Source: Liolophura sinensis (Eukaryota; Mollusca; Polyplacophora; Chitonida; Chitonidae). From it: a stretch of DNA of 64,000 bases. Position numbers and translations under genes: made by a program. Numbering within the stretch: position 1 is the stretch's first letter; every line of letters begins with the position of its first letter. Positions 62,777-64,000 of the stretch are shown here, in pieces. The notes under the pieces were generated by a model. It made no database searches. It saw only the letters and a program-made list of their open reading frames with translations, and was not told the DNA's origin. Where the stretch lies: assembly GCF_032854445.1 (NCBI RefSeq), contig NC_088302.1, positions 41,978,191-42,042,190 of the forward strand, in the 5' to 3' direction.

Positions 62777-63962
62777 AGAAGTGGCAGAATTAAAGGAGGG
62801 TTGGTATATGTGCATCGCTATAGACAGTGCAAGGTGCCAGGAATATTCCTGCAGCAGGTTAGTGAGGCCTGGGAGGTCCCCTCCAGCAGTAAAAGTTTAC
62901 ATTCCATTCATATGCAGGAAATGCTGATCAACTGGAAAGATAACCAGAAATAAAGGAGCTTGATCTGCTGGATGGTTAACTGAAGGGCTTGTGGGATAGG
63001 AAAGATACAAGAGGCCGTGATACAGGCGGATGGAGCTGATAAGCTGGTCGTGTACCTGGATGATAACTGTATATGTGAAGAGTATTTTTTAGTCTGCTAT
63101 TGACACATGTTGTCACATCATACTAAATTTTATATATCTCTTATGGTTATTTACACGCATGTCCTGTTTTTAAGAATGTGACTGGGCCTATGAAGATAGG
63201 TGTAAAAAAGGAAGTCAGCTATCAAAAAGTTGGGAGAGCAAATGCAAATTTATGGAGAAAGGTCCATGACTGCAATTAGTTTGATGTCTTGGCATGAATG
63301 GATTTTATCCTTTTTTTTTGTGCGTGAACTCTTCATATGATAGGGCGATTTTTTCTGATGCAGATGTGCCTGTGTACAATGATGTTGTCTACAGGATATA
63401 TGATATCTGTTTTTCAGTGTCTGGTGCTTTGTCAGGTGTAGAAACTCTGTACTCCCACTGATCAATTTTACATAATACTGATGTAATGTTCGGCTGAAAA
63501 CTGATAGCTTCATTGTGACTCGATATTGAAAGGATCATACAGTTCTAAGAAAGACATCAATGCATGCATTTCTGTATATGTAGTGGTATAGAATAGTGAC
63601 TGGTGAGGAAGAAAAGGTTTCTTTGTAGGTATCTTTTACAGAGGACTACAGTTGCGTACTAGAATAAAACGCGTAAGACTGGCTGAACAAAACAAACTCC
63701 TCAGGGGCTTTAAGCCCATTGTTCAGGATTGGATACATAAAACCTCCATTAATAAAATATCAGACCAGCAGTATGAATGATCAAGGATTGTTGTCTGAAT
63801 AAAAATGTCATCTTTCTGTTTCACTTCCTGTTCCCATATTCTAGTCATCAAACATATGTAAGTTTTTTCCCTACGTATTCTGTAGCATGCAGAACATCTA
63901 AATTCATAAATAAATTCTGCTTGTGTTTTTATATGTTAACATTGTTTTCTGTATATATGAAC
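62777..63962 (+). other. VPS45: VPS45 3' UTR and downstream region
   Basis: No further gene seen. Four AATAAA polyadenylation hexamers occur, at 63663-63668, 63751-63756, 63798-63803 and 63909-63914. Any of these could end the VPS45 transcript and would imply a 3' UTR of about 0.9-1.1 kb. Confidence 0.5.
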
Positions 63963-64000
63963 ACGTCTTAATGATTTATGTAAATAAATCATTAAGACGT
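63963..64000. repeat. perfect palindrome at the window edge
   Basis: 16-base arms (ACGTCTTAATGATTTA and its exact reverse complement) separated by 6 bases. The right arm ends at the last base of the window. Confidence 0.9.

Overview
This is a eukaryotic nuclear window. It holds spliced genes with GT-AG introns, and is AT-rich with long introns packed with tandem repeats and short dispersed elements. The dispersed elements include a tRNA-headed SINE with an (AAAT)n tail and a second interspersed family. I associate both families with mollusc genomes, so a mollusc (gastropod or bivalve) is the most likely source. That taxonomic call rests on memory of repeat families, not on a search.

Four protein genes could be modelled from their exon-intron junctions. 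(1) 1-2253, minus: the 5' two thirds of a beta-tubulin gene, running off the left edge. (2) 7042-8231, plus: a two-exon dithiol glutaredoxin with a CPFC active site and a possible mitochondrial presequence. (3) 14123-50284, minus: a complete 25-exon SMC5 gene. Its exons join in frame to 1050 residues, with Walker A, hinge, signature motif and Walker B all intact. (4) 50823-62776, plus: a complete 14-exon VPS45 gene (SM-family vesicle-fusion protein) of 566 residues. SMC5 and VPS45 are head to head, with 538 bases between their start codons. That interval carries a CCAAT box and two ETS-type CCGGAAGT sites, so it looks like a shared housekeeping promoter. The four genes do not form a pathway; they are neighbours.

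The remaining sequence is mostly repeats. At least ten tandem arrays with different units occur: 31 bp at 4.1 kb, 29 bp at 12.8 kb, about 40 bp at 13.5 kb, 111 bp at 18.5-21.5 kb, 39 bp at 26.3 kb, 29 bp at 31.1 kb, 52 and 91 bp at 42.5-43.6 kb, 70 bp at 44.5 kb, 67 bp at 46.8-48 kb, 81 bp at 53.3-55.6 kb and about 25 bp at 61 kb. Most sit inside SMC5 or VPS45 introns.

The most notable observation is that two arrays begin inside an exon and copy that exon's 3' end together with its 5' splice site. In VPS45 intron 3, each of about 28 units of 81 bp starts with the last 15 bases of exon 3 and a donor. SMC5 exon 13 shows a smaller, older-looking case. Such arrays place many competing splice donors after a constitutive exon of an essential gene. 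I found no CRISPR, operon, rRNA or stand-alone tRNA gene. Long periodic reading frames in the arrays follow from unit lengths divisible by three and are not called as genes.
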